Shown: positions 1 to 8,829, numbered from the stretch's first letter. The stretch is 64,000 nt of DNA from Phycisphaerales bacterium (GCA_020845755.1 JADLFE010000019.1:92735-156734); one strand, 5' to 3'. Program-made: numbers and translations. Notes: generated from the sequence alone by a model not told the origin.

Positions 1-1648
1 ACTCGATGACCTCGTAGTCCATCGTGCCGTAGCCGCTGGTGAGGCCCTTCATCTTGTCGAAGAAGTCGTAGATGATTTCGGCGAGGGGGATTTCGAAGAT
101 GATCATCTCGCGGGAGGCGGAGACGTAGGACTGCGACTTGTATGTGCCGCGGCGGTCGAGGCAGAGTTTCATGACGTCGCCGATGTATTCCTTGGGGAGG
201 AGGATTTCGACGCGGCAGATGGGCTCGCGGATTTCCTCGACGTAACTGAGGTTGGGGAGGTCGGCGGGGTTGTGGACCTCGAGGAGTTGGGTGCCGGGCT
301 TGACGTCGCGGAAGAAGGCGGTGGCGGGATCGACGGGCTTGAGGGACTGGCCGTTGGCGCCGGTGATGGTGTCGGTGCCGCGGACGAGGACGTGGTAGGA
401 GACGGTGGGCGCGGTCTGGACGACCTGGACGTTTCCTTCGCGTTCGAGGCGCTCCTGGATGATGTCCATGTGGAGCAGGCCGAGGAACCCGCAGCGGAAG
501 CCGAAGCCGAGTGCTTCGGAGTGGACGTGCTGGAAGGTGAAGGAGGAGTCGTTGAGGGAGAGTTTTTCGATGGCGTCGCGGAGGTCTTCGAAGTCCGGGC
601 CGTCGCCATCTTCGCTGGTGGCGGGGTAGAAGTCGCAGAAGACCATCTGTCGCGGGGGCTGATAGCCGGGGAGTGGTTCGGTGGCGGGGTTCTGCTCGAG
701 GGTGATGGTGTCGCCGATGCGGACGTCTTTGAGGGAGCGGATGGCGGCGACGACGTAGCAGGTTTCGCCGGGGCCGACCTTGCCGTCGGGGAGTCGGTAG
801 GGCTTGGGGTTCATCTTGCCGATCTCGGTGACGAGGAAGGATCGTGCGATGCCCATCATGCGGATCTTGTCGCCGACTTTCATTTCGCCGTCGAAGATTC
901 GGCAGTAGACGATGACGCCGCGGTAGTCGTCGTAGATGGCGTCGAAGATGAGGGCGCGGAGTTGCGGGACGACCTGCTTTCGCGGGCCGGGCATCTTCTC
1001 GCAGATGGCGGCGAGGAGTTGCGGGATACCGATGCCGGACTTTGCGGAGACGAGCAGGCAGTCCTCGGCGGGGAATCCGAGGGTCTGCTCGACTTCCTCG
1101 GCGACCTCGTTGACGCGGGCCGAGGGGAGGTCGATCTTGTTGATGACGGGAACGATGGTGAGGTTTTCGTTGATGGCGAGGTATGCGTTGACGAGGGTCT
1201 GTGCCTGGACGCCCTGGGTGGCGTCGACGACGAGGATGGCGCCCTCGCAGGCCTTGAGGGCGCGGGAGACTTCGTAGTTGAAGTCGACGTGCCCGGGGGT
1301 ATCGATGAAGTTGAGCATGAAGAGGTCGCCGTGGGCCTCGGCGGATTCGCCCTTCTTGGTCTTGTGATGGGTGGGCTCGGCGTTGTCGTCGACGGGTGCC
1401 TCGTAGTCGTTTTCGAGTTCGTCGGTGGTGGTGCCGGGCTTGTGGCGGTGGAAAACGGTGACGGCGGAGGCCTTGATGGTGATGCCGCGCTCGCGCTCGA
1501 TGTCCATGGAGTCGAGGATTTGGTCGCGGGCCTCGCGTGCGGAGACGGCGTTGGTCGCCTGGAGGAGACGATCGGCGAGGGTGGACTTGCCGTGGTCGAT
1601 GTGGGCGATGATCGAGAAATTACGGATGTGTGCGGGCTTGTCGGTCAT
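1..1648 (-). CDS. lepA: Elongation factor 4 (LepA), 3' end cut by the window
   Basis: Translational GTPase that acts on the ribosome, thought to back-translocate or remodel stalled complexes. The 549 residues present begin at the ATG complementary to 1646-1648. The P-loop AHIDHGKST is at residues 15-23, followed by the switch I region ERERGITIKA, the DTPGHVDF G3 motif and the NKID G4 motif. The LepA signature SEALGFGFRCGFLGLLHMD is also present. The family is usually about 600 residues, so roughly 50 C-terminal residues lie outside the window. About 25-30 extra residues, acidic then basic, sit between switch I and DTPGH compared with E. coli LepA as I recall it. The leader upstream of the start contains an 8-bp-periodic repeat tract at 1669-1708. 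Identity is very secure from the motifs. Confidence 0.97.
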   Translation of the reverse strand, partial: MTDKPAHIRNFSIIAHIDHGKSTLADRLLQATNAVSAREARDQILDSMDIERERGITIKASAVTVFHRHKPGTTTDELENDYEAPVDDNAEPTHHKTKKGESAEAHGDLFMLNFIDTPGHVDFNYEVSRALKACEGAILVVDATQGVQAQTLVNAYLAINENLTIVPVINKIDLPSARVNEVAEEVEQTLGFPAEDCLLVSAKSGIGIPQLLAAICEKMPGPRKQVVPQLRALIFDAIYDDYRGVIVYCRIFDGEMKVGDKIRMMGIARSFLVTEIGKMNPKPYRLPDGKVGPGETCYVVAAIRSLKDVRIGDTITLEQNPATEPLPGYQPPRQMVFCDFYPATSEDGDGPDFEDLRDAIEKLSLNDSSFTFQHVHSEALGFGFRCGFLGLLHMDIIQERLEREGNVQVVQTAPTVSYHVLVRGTDTITGANGQSLKPVDPATAFFRDVKPGTQLLEVHNPADLPNLSYVEEIREPICRVEILLPKEYIGDVMKLCLDRRGTYKSQSYVSASREMIIFEIPLAEIIYDFFDKMKGLTSGYGTMDYEVIE

Positions 1649-1668
1649 TGCGGGGGATGGTAGGGAAG

Positions 1669-1708
1669 GAAGCGAGGCAGCGAAGGGGCGAGGCAGCGAG
1701 GCAGGGAA
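1669..1708. repeat. 8-bp-periodic tandem tract (locus A)
   Basis: Five consecutive octamers of the form g(a/c/g)(a/g)gcgag can be read: gaagcgag, gcagcgaa, ggggcgag, gcagcgag, gcagggaa. The tract lies 21-60 bp upstream of the lepA start and would be in its leader or promoter region. It closely resembles the tracts at 34480-34519 and 49240-49279, and all three end in a cagggga-like box. Function unknown. Confidence 0.75.
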
Positions 1709-1744
1709 AGGCGCGGCAGAAAGGCGGCACGGGCGTTGCATCTT

Positions 1745-2317
1745 TCATCGAGCCGGGCGGTGATTCGGCCACGCGCCGCGAGTTATCAGCTGTCTCTGAA
1801 GCCGATGATGCTGCCATCCTTCGTAGACCGCTGAGCCCAGGGCCACCAAGACCACCGTCTTGAGAGGATTGACTTGAGACAGGCTGGAAGGGTTCACCAC
1901 CGCAGCGGTGATGATGATGCCAAGAAAGATCGTCAGCCCAACGACCGACGCGGCCAATGGGCTCTTGCGTGCCCAGAAGGCCAGACCGAGAAATACGACT
2001 CCGATCGAGACCAGAAGCGGGCCGAAGACCCTGGCGTCGGCCGAACCCTTGAACTTGGCGGCAAAGCCGACCGCAGTCACGATGCAACCGACGGCGCATT
2101 CGAGCACTCCAAGAGCGAGCATGATGGCGCGTGCCCGTCGGCACATTGCGTTGAGCTTCTCGTACTGCGCCGCCGTCTCGCTGTTTACCGGCGCGAGGTC
2201 TTCGGACAGCTGTTCCACGTTTCCGGGTGGGCGACGACTCTCCAGCGAGATACCGCACCGCTCACAATGGTGCCGAGAATCGGCGTTTGACGCGGAACAT
2301 CTCGGGCAAACAGGCAT
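1745..2317 (-). CDS. Zinc-ribbon membrane protein, hypothetical
   Basis: 190-residue protein of unknown function. The N-terminus has a compact zinc ribbon, CPRC at residues 4-7 and CERC at 18-21. A linker follows, then three or four hydrophobic segments: around residues 65-85 (IMLALGVLECAVGCIVTAVG), about 97-113, 122-142 and possibly about 150-165. It has no signal peptide, so the ribbon is probably cytoplasmic. It sits downstream of the two other zinc-ribbon membrane genes (2382-4225) on the same strand and may be cotranscribed with them. No enzyme motif is visible. The ribbon makes a real gene very likely. Confidence 0.85.
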   Translation of the reverse strand: MPVCPRCSASNADSRHHCERCGISLESRRPPGNVEQLSEDLAPVNSETAAQYEKLNAMCRRARAIMLALGVLECAVGCIVTAVGFAAKFKGSADARVFGPLLVSIGVVFLGLAFWARKSPLAASVVGLTIFLGIIITAAVVNPSSLSQVNPLKTVVLVALGSAVYEGWQHHRLQRQLITRGAWPNHRPAR

Positions 2318-2381
2318 GTCGAAGAGACTCTCCTACGCATTCATTTCGGTCGGCTTGTATTGGGGCAAAGCATACGCGGCC

Positions 2382-3488
2382 CTAGCGAACGCGCCCCGCC
2401 ACCCCTCGCGTCCGCGGCATGTCCTTCCCGTCGCACAGCCAGAGGAAACCAAAGCTGGCCCGCAGGCGGGGCGGGAGGAGAGCGCGGACGGCCAGGCGAG
2501 CCCAGGCGCGGCCGAAGCGCATGGAGAAGAGGAGGATGAGGCTCATGGCCGCGAACGTGAGGATGGTGGGCGTGAGGCCGAGGAGTTCGCGGGCGAGGCT
2601 GCTGGCCTGGGTGACTTTCAGGCCGCTCCAGATCTGCATGTCGTTGGTGGTGAGTCGCATGATGGTGGCGTAGACCATGCCGGCGACGCCGAGGAGTGTG
2701 AAGACGAACCAGGCGAGCAGGCGTGAGCGGCCGCGCCAGCGTGGCGCGGTGACTGCCCAGAAGACGCCGGCGGTAAGCGGCATGAGTCCGGTGCCGACGA
2801 GGGTCCAGAAACTTGTTCTCCAATCGATCGATCGCAAGAAGCCCTTGGTGAACGCGGATTTGTCCTGGTGTGCATTCCACCAATCTTCTTCGACCCACGA
2901 GTTTGGCATGCTGCCCTGCTGCGACATCCATTGCCACGTCTGGCGTTGGCTCGAAAGGGTTGCGAGGTTTGTGCTCCGCTGGGCGTAGGAGACCTGGTCC
3001 GTCTCGGGGGCGGTGCCCTTGCGGCTGAGTGCACGGACCGAATCCTCCTGCTGGGACTGGAGTTTGGCGATCTCGGCGTCGATCAGTTTGAGTCGTTCGT
3101 CCGCGTGAATGGCGTGGGCCGCGGAGATATCGCGTGTGATGCCGGACATCGCGGATTCGGAGGCGATGACGGTGCCGCCCATGAGCGCACCGGTGGTGGC
3201 GGCGACGGCGGCGAGCATGACCAGGAGCCAGACGGCGGCGAGGACGAAGCCGACGCGTTTGGCCCAGGGGCCGAGGACGGGGTATTCGTGGAGGGAGGCG
3301 ACCTGGCCACATTCGGGGCAGCGGACCATGAGCATGTCGTAGTGCTCTTCGCGGACGACGTTCTGGCCGTGGAGGTTGAAGCCGCACGAGCCGCAGGCGC
3401 GATCGCCCGAGATGACGGCGATGCGTTCGGGAGTGCCGCGCGTCGGTGCGGGTGAGTCGGTGGCGGTTGCATGGTTCGGCGTGTTCAT
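2382..3488 (-). CDS. Zinc-ribbon membrane protein with coiled-coil segment, hypothetical
   Basis: 368 residues from the ATG complementary to 3486-3488. This ATG overlaps the stop of the upstream gene in an ATGA arrangement, which implies translational coupling. A zinc ribbon, CGSC then CPEC, lies within about the first 60 residues. A strong transmembrane helix follows (VGFVLAAVWLLVMLAAVAAT). Next comes a charged, helical extracytoplasmic segment of about 130 residues that may form a coiled coil, then at least three more membrane segments. The same reading frame stays open far upstream of the chosen start, but that part does not resemble protein and overlaps the better-supported gene at 3485-4225. 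Function unknown; the neighbour has the same design. Confidence 0.85.
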   Translation of the reverse strand: MNTPNHATATDSPAPTRGTPERIAVISGDRACGSCGFNLHGQNVVREEHYDMLMVRCPECGQVASLHEYPVLGPWAKRVGFVLAAVWLLVMLAAVAATTGALMGGTVIASESAMSGITRDISAAHAIHADERLKLIDAEIAKLQSQQEDSVRALSRKGTAPETDQVSYAQRSTNLATLSSQRQTWQWMSQQGSMPNSWVEEDWWNAHQDKSAFTKGFLRSIDWRTSFWTLVGTGLMPLTAGVFWAVTAPRWRGRSRLLAWFVFTLLGVAGMVYATIMRLTTNDMQIWSGLKVTQASSLARELLGLTPTILTFAAMSLILLFSMRFGRAWARLAVRALLPPRLRASFGFLWLCDGKDMPRTRGVAGRVR

Positions 3489-4225
3489 GCTGCTCTCCCT
3501 CGGCGGGGTGCTCGAGCTTGCCTGAGCCTGGCGAGTTTCTTCCTGCGGCGGGCGGATCGACGCCGGTCCAGGGCGCGGGCGGTCGCGCCGCCGATCGATG
3601 AGAGCGCCAACACCAGCGGGAGCGACGCGAGCACAACGATCACCCAGAGTGCGCCGTGCAGCGGCGTCTTGGCCCAGGGTTCGCCAAGCATCGGTGTGAA
3701 GAACCACTTCACGCCCGAATGATGCGCGCGGAGCACGTCGAGCCCGATGTATCCGAGCACGAACGTAAGCCACGCGGCGGCGATTCCCCACCTTCGCCAG
3801 TGGCGCATGAGCAGACTCATCCACACACCGACGAGCCCCGCGATGCAGCACATGGCGATGAGCGCGCCCATCTCTTCGGGGCGGTCGGCGTAGCGATCGA
3901 GGAACGCGCCGAGAAAGTCGGGCTGCATCGTACCGTCGCGCCGGAAGCCGACGATCATGATCTCGTCGACCATGACCGCGCTCATGCCGACGAACCCCAT
4001 GGTGACGATCGGGATCAGGATCGCCTGGACCGCGAGGACGAAGATCGCGGGGAATGCTCGGCAGATGCGGCGGGTCCACATGGGGAGCGGGTGCCTCCGA
4101 CGGGCCACCGTCAGGCCGCAGGATGGGCAGCGGACCAGAGGGAGTGAGTAGATGGGATCGCGGACGGCACGCGATCGCGTGAGGTCCGTGCCGCAGCGCC
4201 CGCAATGGTGCATGGGGCGTCCCAT
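3485..4225 (-). CDS. Zinc-ribbon membrane protein, hypothetical
   Basis: 246 residues. Two start codons are possible: the ATG complementary to 4223-4225 and an in-frame ATG four codons later that gives MHHCGRCG. Neither has a clear Shine-Dalgarno sequence. An N-terminal zinc ribbon (CGRC, then CPSC about 25 residues later) is followed by four hydrophobic helices, starting with FPAIFVLAVQAILIPIV. The protein ends in a strongly basic tail rich in RRR and RRKK, which should be cytoplasmic. It is the first gene of a coupled pair with 2382-3488. No catalytic motif is seen. Confidence 0.85.
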   Translation of the reverse strand: MGRPMHHCGRCGTDLTRSRAVRDPIYSLPLVRCPSCGLTVARRRHPLPMWTRRICRAFPAIFVLAVQAILIPIVTMGFVGMSAVMVDEIMIVGFRRDGTMQPDFLGAFLDRYADRPEEMGALIAMCCIAGLVGVWMSLLMRHWRRWGIAAAWLTFVLGYIGLDVLRAHHSGVKWFFTPMLGEPWAKTPLHGALWVIVVLASLPLVLALSSIGGATARALDRRRSARRRKKLARLRQARAPRRGRAA

Positions 4226-4342
4226 ACCCTTTGATACCAGAAACCGGGGCGGCGATTGCAGGATCGGGAGGGTGGTCTACGATCGCCCTCGCACGCCGCC
4301 CGCCCGACGGAGCCCGACGGCACGCCCCACCGCCCGACGAGC

Positions 4343-5476
4343 ATGTCGAACACCTCGCCCAACCCCTCCGCAGTTGTCGTTGCGCCGCCTATGACACCGC
4401 CGGGCTCGCGGTCGGGATCGGCCGGACAGCACGCGCAAGCGTCGGCGGGCCGCTGGGTCGGCACGATGTGCATCCTGGGCTCGCTCATTGGGTGGTCCAG
4501 CATCCCGCTGTTTCTTCGCTATTTCACGGGCCTGATCGACGGGTGGACGGCCAACGGCTGGCGCTACGCGGTGTCGGCGGTGCTGTGGGCGCCGGTGCTT
4601 CTGGTGGGCATTGCCCGCGGCACACTGCCCAAGGGGCTTTGGCGCGCGGCGCTTTTGCCCAGCATCCTCAACGTTCTGGCCCAGATCGCCTTTGGCCTTG
4701 CGCCGTACTACGTCTCGCCGGGGCTCATGACGTTCTCGCTGCGCCTGCAGGTCATCTTCGTCACGGTCGGGGCCGCGATTCTGTTCGTAAACGAGCGGCG
4801 GATCATCACCTCGCGCGGGTTCCTCGTCGGCATGTCGCTGGTCATCCTCGGCACGCTCCTGACCATCGCCCTCAAGCCCGGCGGGCTGGGCTCGGGGTCG
4901 GCGTTCGGCGTCACGCTCTCCATCCTCGCGGGCCTGGGCTACGCGGCGTATGCCCTCGCGGTGCGCAAGTGCATGCACGCGATCCCGCCGATCACGGCGT
5001 TTGCGGCGGTGAGCGTCCTCTCGGCGGCCGGGATCTTCGCCGCCATGCTGGTCTTCGCACCGAACCACAGCCACGGCCTTACCGTCTTTGATCTCTCGGG
5101 AAAGCACCTGTTCCTCTTGGCGCTCTCGTCGATCATCGGCGTCGGGCTCGGGCACACGTTCTACTTCATCAGCATCGCGCGCCTCGGGCTGGCGGTGTCG
5201 GCGGGCGTGGTGCAATTGCAGCCGATCTTCGTGAGCATCGGCTCGATGTACCTCTTCCAGGAGGTGCTGACGAGCGGGCAGTGGGCGATGGGCGTGGTGG
5301 CGATCGTCGGGGCGTCGATCATGCTGTACACGCAGCACAGAATTGCCAAGGCCTCGGGGACGAAGGCGGTGGATGTACTGGATGAACTGCCGGTCGACGC
5401 GGAGGTGGCGATGATCGCGCAGGCGAACGACCCGAAGGAGGCGGGGCGGTCGGCGACTGAAGAACGAGGCACGTGA
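4343..5476 (+). CDS. EamA-family (DMT superfamily) transporter
   Basis: Predicted inner-membrane exporter or permease of the drug/metabolite transporter superfamily; the substrate cannot be told from sequence. 377 residues from the ATG at 4343; an in-frame upstream extension to 4256 looks like non-coding leader. After a Pro/Ser-rich N-terminal tail of about 40 residues, about ten hydrophobic helices form two EamA repeats. The first begins with GTMCILGSLIGWSSIPLFLR and the second with SAFGVTLSILAGLGYAAYA. The end of the second repeat has the typical GLAVSAGVVQLQPIFVSIGS stretch, where a Pro sits between the last helices. A polar C-terminal tail of about 45 residues is extra. It is transcribed away from the zinc-ribbon cluster. 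Confidence 0.9.
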   Translation: MSNTSPNPSAVVVAPPMTPPGSRSGSAGQHAQASAGRWVGTMCILGSLIGWSSIPLFLRYFTGLIDGWTANGWRYAVSAVLWAPVLLVGIARGTLPKGLWRAALLPSILNVLAQIAFGLAPYYVSPGLMTFSLRLQVIFVTVGAAILFVNERRIITSRGFLVGMSLVILGTLLTIALKPGGLGSGSAFGVTLSILAGLGYAAYALAVRKCMHAIPPITAFAAVSVLSAAGIFAAMLVFAPNHSHGLTVFDLSGKHLFLLALSSIIGVGLGHTFYFISIARLGLAVSAGVVQLQPIFVSIGSMYLFQEVLTSGQWAMGVVAIVGASIMLYTQHRIAKASGTKAVDVLDELPVDAEVAMIAQANDPKEAGRSATEERGT

Positions 5477-5504
5477 GGGCGGAGGAGGCAGACGAGCCAG
5501 AGAT

Positions 5505-5697
5505 GAACTCGAAGGCGTCGAAGGCCACGAAGAATCTCGGGTCTGTGCTCGTCGTCGTTCCCGCTGCGTGTACTCAACACATCTCTCGTACCATTCCCTC
5601 GCCCTGTCTTTGCTTCTGGTCCTTCTTCGAGTTCTTCACTTTCTTCGGGTTCCATACGTCCCCTCTGGGTTCCTCTGATCCCTCTGCGTTCGCGCCC
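5505..5697. repeat. Degenerate short-period repeat tracts filling an intergenic gap
   Basis: The 228-bp gap between the EamA gene and the kinase-like gene has two kinds of degenerate tandem tract. At about 5508-5535 the top strand reads as repeats of tcgaaggc / acgaagaa. From about 5600 to 5695 the bottom strand is purine-rich, with repeated gaagaa, gaccagaag and cagagg units. The stretch complementary to the ileS insertion near 51670-51716 shares the gaccagaag core. I see no gene, hairpin or convincing promoter here. Confidence 0.5.
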
Positions 5698-5704
5698 TTT
5701 CCCA

Positions 5705-6328
5705 ATGTCCGATGCCGTTCCCATCCCGTTCCACGTTGCGCCGCGCGTGATCCTCGAGCGCCTGGCGGCACTGGCCGCGGCGGACTGCCCGCGCGTGGTC
5801 GCGATCACCGGCCCGGTCGGAGCGGGCAAGTCCACGCTCGCGTCGCTTCTCTCCACGTGCATCGTTCCGACCGACGCGTATCTCCCCGATTACGACCTCG
5901 TCGCGCCCGGCGAGCGCGACCTCCCCCACCACGCCGATTTCCCGCGATTGCTCGCGGACCTTCGCTCGCTTCTATCGCGGCGCGAGACGCGCATCCCCGT
6001 GTGGTCGTTCCAGACGCACAAGCGCACGGGAGAAACGCCACGCTCTCCCGGCGACGTCATCGTGCTCGAAGGAATCCACGCGCTGCACGAGCCGGTGCTC
6101 CCGCTGCTGGATATCAAGGTCTACGTCGATGCGCCGCGCGGTATTCGCTGGTCGCGCTGGGAGCACATCGAACGCACAGGGCAACGCGGCATGGGCGTCG
6201 AGCCGGCCCGCGAGTTCTTTCACAACGTCGCGGAGCCCACGTTCTCTCGCTTCGAATCGCTCTATCGCGCTCGGGCGGATGTCGTGGTTTCCAACGATGA
6301 GTTCATGCACGAAGAAGTGGGCATCTAG
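5705..6328 (+). CDS. Uridine kinase / phosphoribulokinase-like P-loop NTPase
   Basis: 207 residues. The Walker A motif GPVGAGKST occupies residues 36-44 and is followed by the layout of the uridine kinase family. A substrate region around YLPDYDLVAPGERDLPHHAD is followed by VWSFQTHKR (the counterpart of VYDYxxHxR in Udk), then VIVLEGIHAL (Walker B-like strand) and IKVYVDAPRGIRWSRW. The C-terminal half resembles the Udk lid and cap, with FHNVAEPTFSRFESLYRARADVVV. Likely role: ATP-dependent phosphorylation of a nucleoside or small sugar alcohol. The substrate could differ from uridine because the loop after Walker A is divergent. It stands alone between the EamA gene and an operator-like palindrome at 6450. 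Confidence 0.85.
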   Translation: MSDAVPIPFHVAPRVILERLAALAAADCPRVVAITGPVGAGKSTLASLLSTCIVPTDAYLPDYDLVAPGERDLPHHADFPRLLADLRSLLSRRETRIPVWSFQTHKRTGETPRSPGDVIVLEGIHALHEPVLPLLDIKVYVDAPRGIRWSRWEHIERTGQRGMGVEPAREFFHNVAEPTFSRFESLYRARADVVVSNDEFMHEEVGI

Positions 6329-6449
6329 TACCGCAGGATCGCGGCCGCGCGGCACGGGACTCAAGCGCCGCTCCGATGCAGTTCCTGAGTATGTGCACGG
6401 ATTGAACGGTTCACCCGCTCCCGGCCCGGCGCAAAGGACCAACGATCGT

Positions 6450-6467
6450 GTATAGTAAATACTATAC
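6450..6467. promoter_or_regulatory. 18-bp inverted repeat, possible operator
   Basis: GTATAGTA-AA-TACTATAC, two perfect 8-bp arms around an AA spacer, lies 28 bp upstream of the membrane protein start at 6495. TATAGT and TATACT inside it also resemble -10 boxes, but no matching -35 element is evident. The size and symmetry suit a dimeric repressor site. The same N8-AA-N8 design, with a different sequence, occurs at 53465-53482. Confidence 0.5.
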
Positions 6468-6494
6468 TTCGTCAGCCCCGGCAAGGGAGGCCCC

Positions 6495-7646
6495 ATGAAC
6501 CTGCAGCGCACCCTCATCCGCGTCATGCTGTGGATGCTCGCGATCACCGCCGTCGCGGGCGTCATGACCATCTTCGGCTCGGCCCGCGTGATGGGGCGCG
6601 TCGCGGGCACGGGCGCCCTGACCGCCGCGGCCATGATCGCCGCGTTCCCGCTCAGCAAGTTCCTCGACCGCGACAAGAAGCGCCTGGGCGGGCTCGTCGG
6701 GCTGCTCGGCCTGGTCGTCGCGTTCATCCTTGCGCTTCTGGCCATCTGGATCGGGATGTTCAGCGCGTCGGGCGACCTCGAGGAGCGTCTGGCCGCGTCG
6801 TCGTTCACGATCTTCGTCGCCTCCATGCTCGCGGCGTTCCTGCTGCCCGCGCGGCACTCCGCCACGCTCGCCATCGCCGCGACATTCTCGCTGATCTCCG
6901 AATCCATGGCGGCCCTGCTCTTCCTCGCCGCGATCTGGTCGGACTTTGAGCACCGACTCGGGGAGACCGGCGGCGGGCTGCTCGCCTCGGTCGCGCCCGC
7001 GGCATTGGCGATGATCGCCTCCTCGCCGCGCGAGCGCGCCTGGCGCTGGATCGGCCCGCTGGCGGCGCTCGTCGCGTTCGTGATGAGCTTCCTCGGCACG
7101 TGGTTCATCCCGTCCGACGACCCGACCATCTACATCGGCGTGCTCAGCATCGCCTGCATCGTCGGGCACGCCAACATCGTGCTGCACCTCAAGCTCCCTG
7201 AGTCGGCGCTGTGGCTGCGCCTGGTGGCGATCGCGTCGGCCGCCGCGACCGCCGGCGGGATCACGTTCGTCTCCGCGCTCTCCAAGGGCTTCGACCATCC
7301 GCCGCCCGACATGCTGGCGCGGTTCACGGGAGCCGCGGGCATCGTGACGGCGTGCGCCACGATCGCGCTGGTGGTCCTGCTGAAGCTCAACCCCGCGCGC
7401 AGCGCCGAGGCGGTGACGAGCATCGCGTCGGTCTCGCTCGTGTGCCCGCACTGCACCAAGAAGTTCGACGCCCGGGTCGGCACGTCCGCGTGCCCGACGT
7501 GCGGCCTGCTGGTCACGCTCGCCGTCCGCGAGCCCCTGTGTCATGTCTGCCAGTACCCGCTGCTGGACCTGAAATCAGCGAATTGTCCGGAATGCGGCAC
7601 GCCGCGGGCGGGGAACCCGGCGCTGGCGGGCGACAAGCCGGAATGA
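6495..7646 (+). CDS. Multi-pass membrane protein with C-terminal double zinc ribbon
   Basis: 383 residues from the ATG at 6495, preceded by a clear GGGAGG. Roughly nine or ten hydrophobic helices cover residues 8-320. The last 70 residues are soluble and carry four metal-binding knuckles: CPHC, CPTC, CHVC and CPEC. These form two zinc ribbons ending in CPECGTPRAG. This reverses the order seen in the proteins at 1745-4225, where the ribbon is N-terminal. No transporter signature was recognised; sensor or scaffold roles are possible but unproven. The palindrome at 6450-6467 may regulate it. Confidence 0.88.
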   Translation: MNLQRTLIRVMLWMLAITAVAGVMTIFGSARVMGRVAGTGALTAAAMIAAFPLSKFLDRDKKRLGGLVGLLGLVVAFILALLAIWIGMFSASGDLEERLAASSFTIFVASMLAAFLLPARHSATLAIAATFSLISESMAALLFLAAIWSDFEHRLGETGGGLLASVAPAALAMIASSPRERAWRWIGPLAALVAFVMSFLGTWFIPSDDPTIYIGVLSIACIVGHANIVLHLKLPESALWLRLVAIASAAATAGGITFVSALSKGFDHPPPDMLARFTGAAGIVTACATIALVVLLKLNPARSAEAVTSIASVSLVCPHCTKKFDARVGTSACPTCGLLVTLAVREPLCHVCQYPLLDLKSANCPECGTPRAGNPALAGDKPE

Positions 7647-7752
7647 GCACGAACGGCACAACGCTCGACGCAGCATTCACCAAGTCCGCGAGGAAGGTGC
7701 GGAATCTTGGTTCGCGTGCACCGTCAAGCCAGCGCTGCGTGACGCGATCTGT

Positions 7753-8829
7753 TCATTTGCTCTGCATGTCCGGCGCGTCGAGCACCACGGCCGGCGAAGT
7801 TCCCATCGCAAGGAACCCGATGCGCTGCTGCTGGTCCATAATGACGATCTGGTGGCCGAACTCGAAGACCACGGAGCCGTTGGGCAGGATGGCGGGCGCA
7901 GTCGCGCGCCAACGCCACAGAGGATTCGCGAAGTTGAGTGAATGCTTCAGGCGCCAGCCCTCCGCATCTGCAGTATCGAATTCGCGAAGCCCGGCCTCCG
8001 CGAACGTATGCGCACTATACGAAATCACACCCCGGTCTTTCTCAGCGCGGAAGTCCCGCGGCCAAACATCCGAAGGTCCCTCTGCGCCCACGGACTCGCT
8101 CAACTTCCCAACAACACCTGAATCCTGTGTTGCAACAACGATTTCAACGCGACCCTCGGTGTCGACGATCGAAACACGCCCGTCTGCTTCCGATCTTGCC
8201 CACAATGGCAGCCTACGGCCAACCCGTCGATCTTCGGGCAGTTCGCCGACCCTCTCATCGCCCGTGCGATCCAGCCGTACTCGTCGTACCGAGCCATCAC
8301 GCGCATCGACGTAATAGACATACCCATGCGCCTCGCCCGCCATGCCGCGAACGTCGCGCACGACCGTGTAGTCGGTAAGCAGCGACATCGGACTGACCCA
8401 GAGGTACATCGCGATGAGCACCGCGTACGACGCCGCTTGCACCCAGACAGCGCCCGCCAAGCGCGCGCTGAGACCGCGCGAGGAACCCTTGAGCGACCAC
8501 AGCACCAGCGGGCACTCCACGAGCACCGTCAGCACGAACGCGACGCCGACCAGCACACCCAGCGTCAGGCCCGCGCGATACAGCGGCGGGTCGACGAAGC
8601 TCGCGTCCACCCACTGAACGAGCCCGGGCAGCAGCGCCATGCCGACCAGACCCGAGACGTAATTGGCCGCAATCATCTTGGGCGCCGCGGACTTGTACTT
8701 GACGCCACCCCACCACGACAAGAGGGCGCCCTCGCACAGGCCGATGATCAGATTGCCAAGCACCAGGTGTCCGCAGCCCAACCACATCAGGGGCGTGCCG
8801 ACATTGGCGAGCAGGTGCGACGGAACCAT
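7753..8829 (-). CDS. Membrane protein with C-terminal soluble domain, hypothetical
   Basis: 358 residues from the ATG complementary to 8827-8829. A TTG at 8848-8850 could add seven residues but is less likely. The first half has four or five hydrophobic helices, including HLVLGNLIIGLCEGALLSWW and LVGVAFVLTVLVECPLVLW. The second half, about 190 residues, is soluble and beta-rich. It has short repeating strands such as GYVYYVDARDGSVRRV and GRVSIVDTEGRVEIVV that look like propeller blades. No family was recognised. Codon use is like that of the neighbours. Confidence 0.8.
   Translation of the reverse strand: MVPSHLLANVGTPLMWLGCGHLVLGNLIIGLCEGALLSWWGGVKYKSAAPKMIAANYVSGLVGMALLPGLVQWVDASFVDPPLYRAGLTLGVLVGVAFVLTVLVECPLVLWSLKGSSRGLSARLAGAVWVQAASYAVLIAMYLWVSPMSLLTDYTVVRDVRGMAGEAHGYVYYVDARDGSVRRVRLDRTGDERVGELPEDRRVGRRLPLWARSEADGRVSIVDTEGRVEIVVATQDSGVVGKLSESVGAEGPSDVWPRDFRAEKDRGVISYSAHTFAEAGLREFDTADAEGWRLKHSLNFANPLWRWRATAPAILPNGSVVFEFGHQIVIMDQQQRIGFLAMGTSPAVVLDAPDMQSK

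Noticed and set aside
272..1663. 463-codon open frame antisense to lepA
   Set aside because: The Gly/Val/Asp-rich translation is a mirror of LepA codons; LepA motifs on the minus strand are unambiguous.
3489..4205. Extension of the zinc-ribbon gene at 2382-3488 to a 607-residue protein
   Set aside because: The extension overlaps the supported gene 3485-4225 in another frame and reads as Arg/Pro-rich noise; the ATGA overlap marks the true start.
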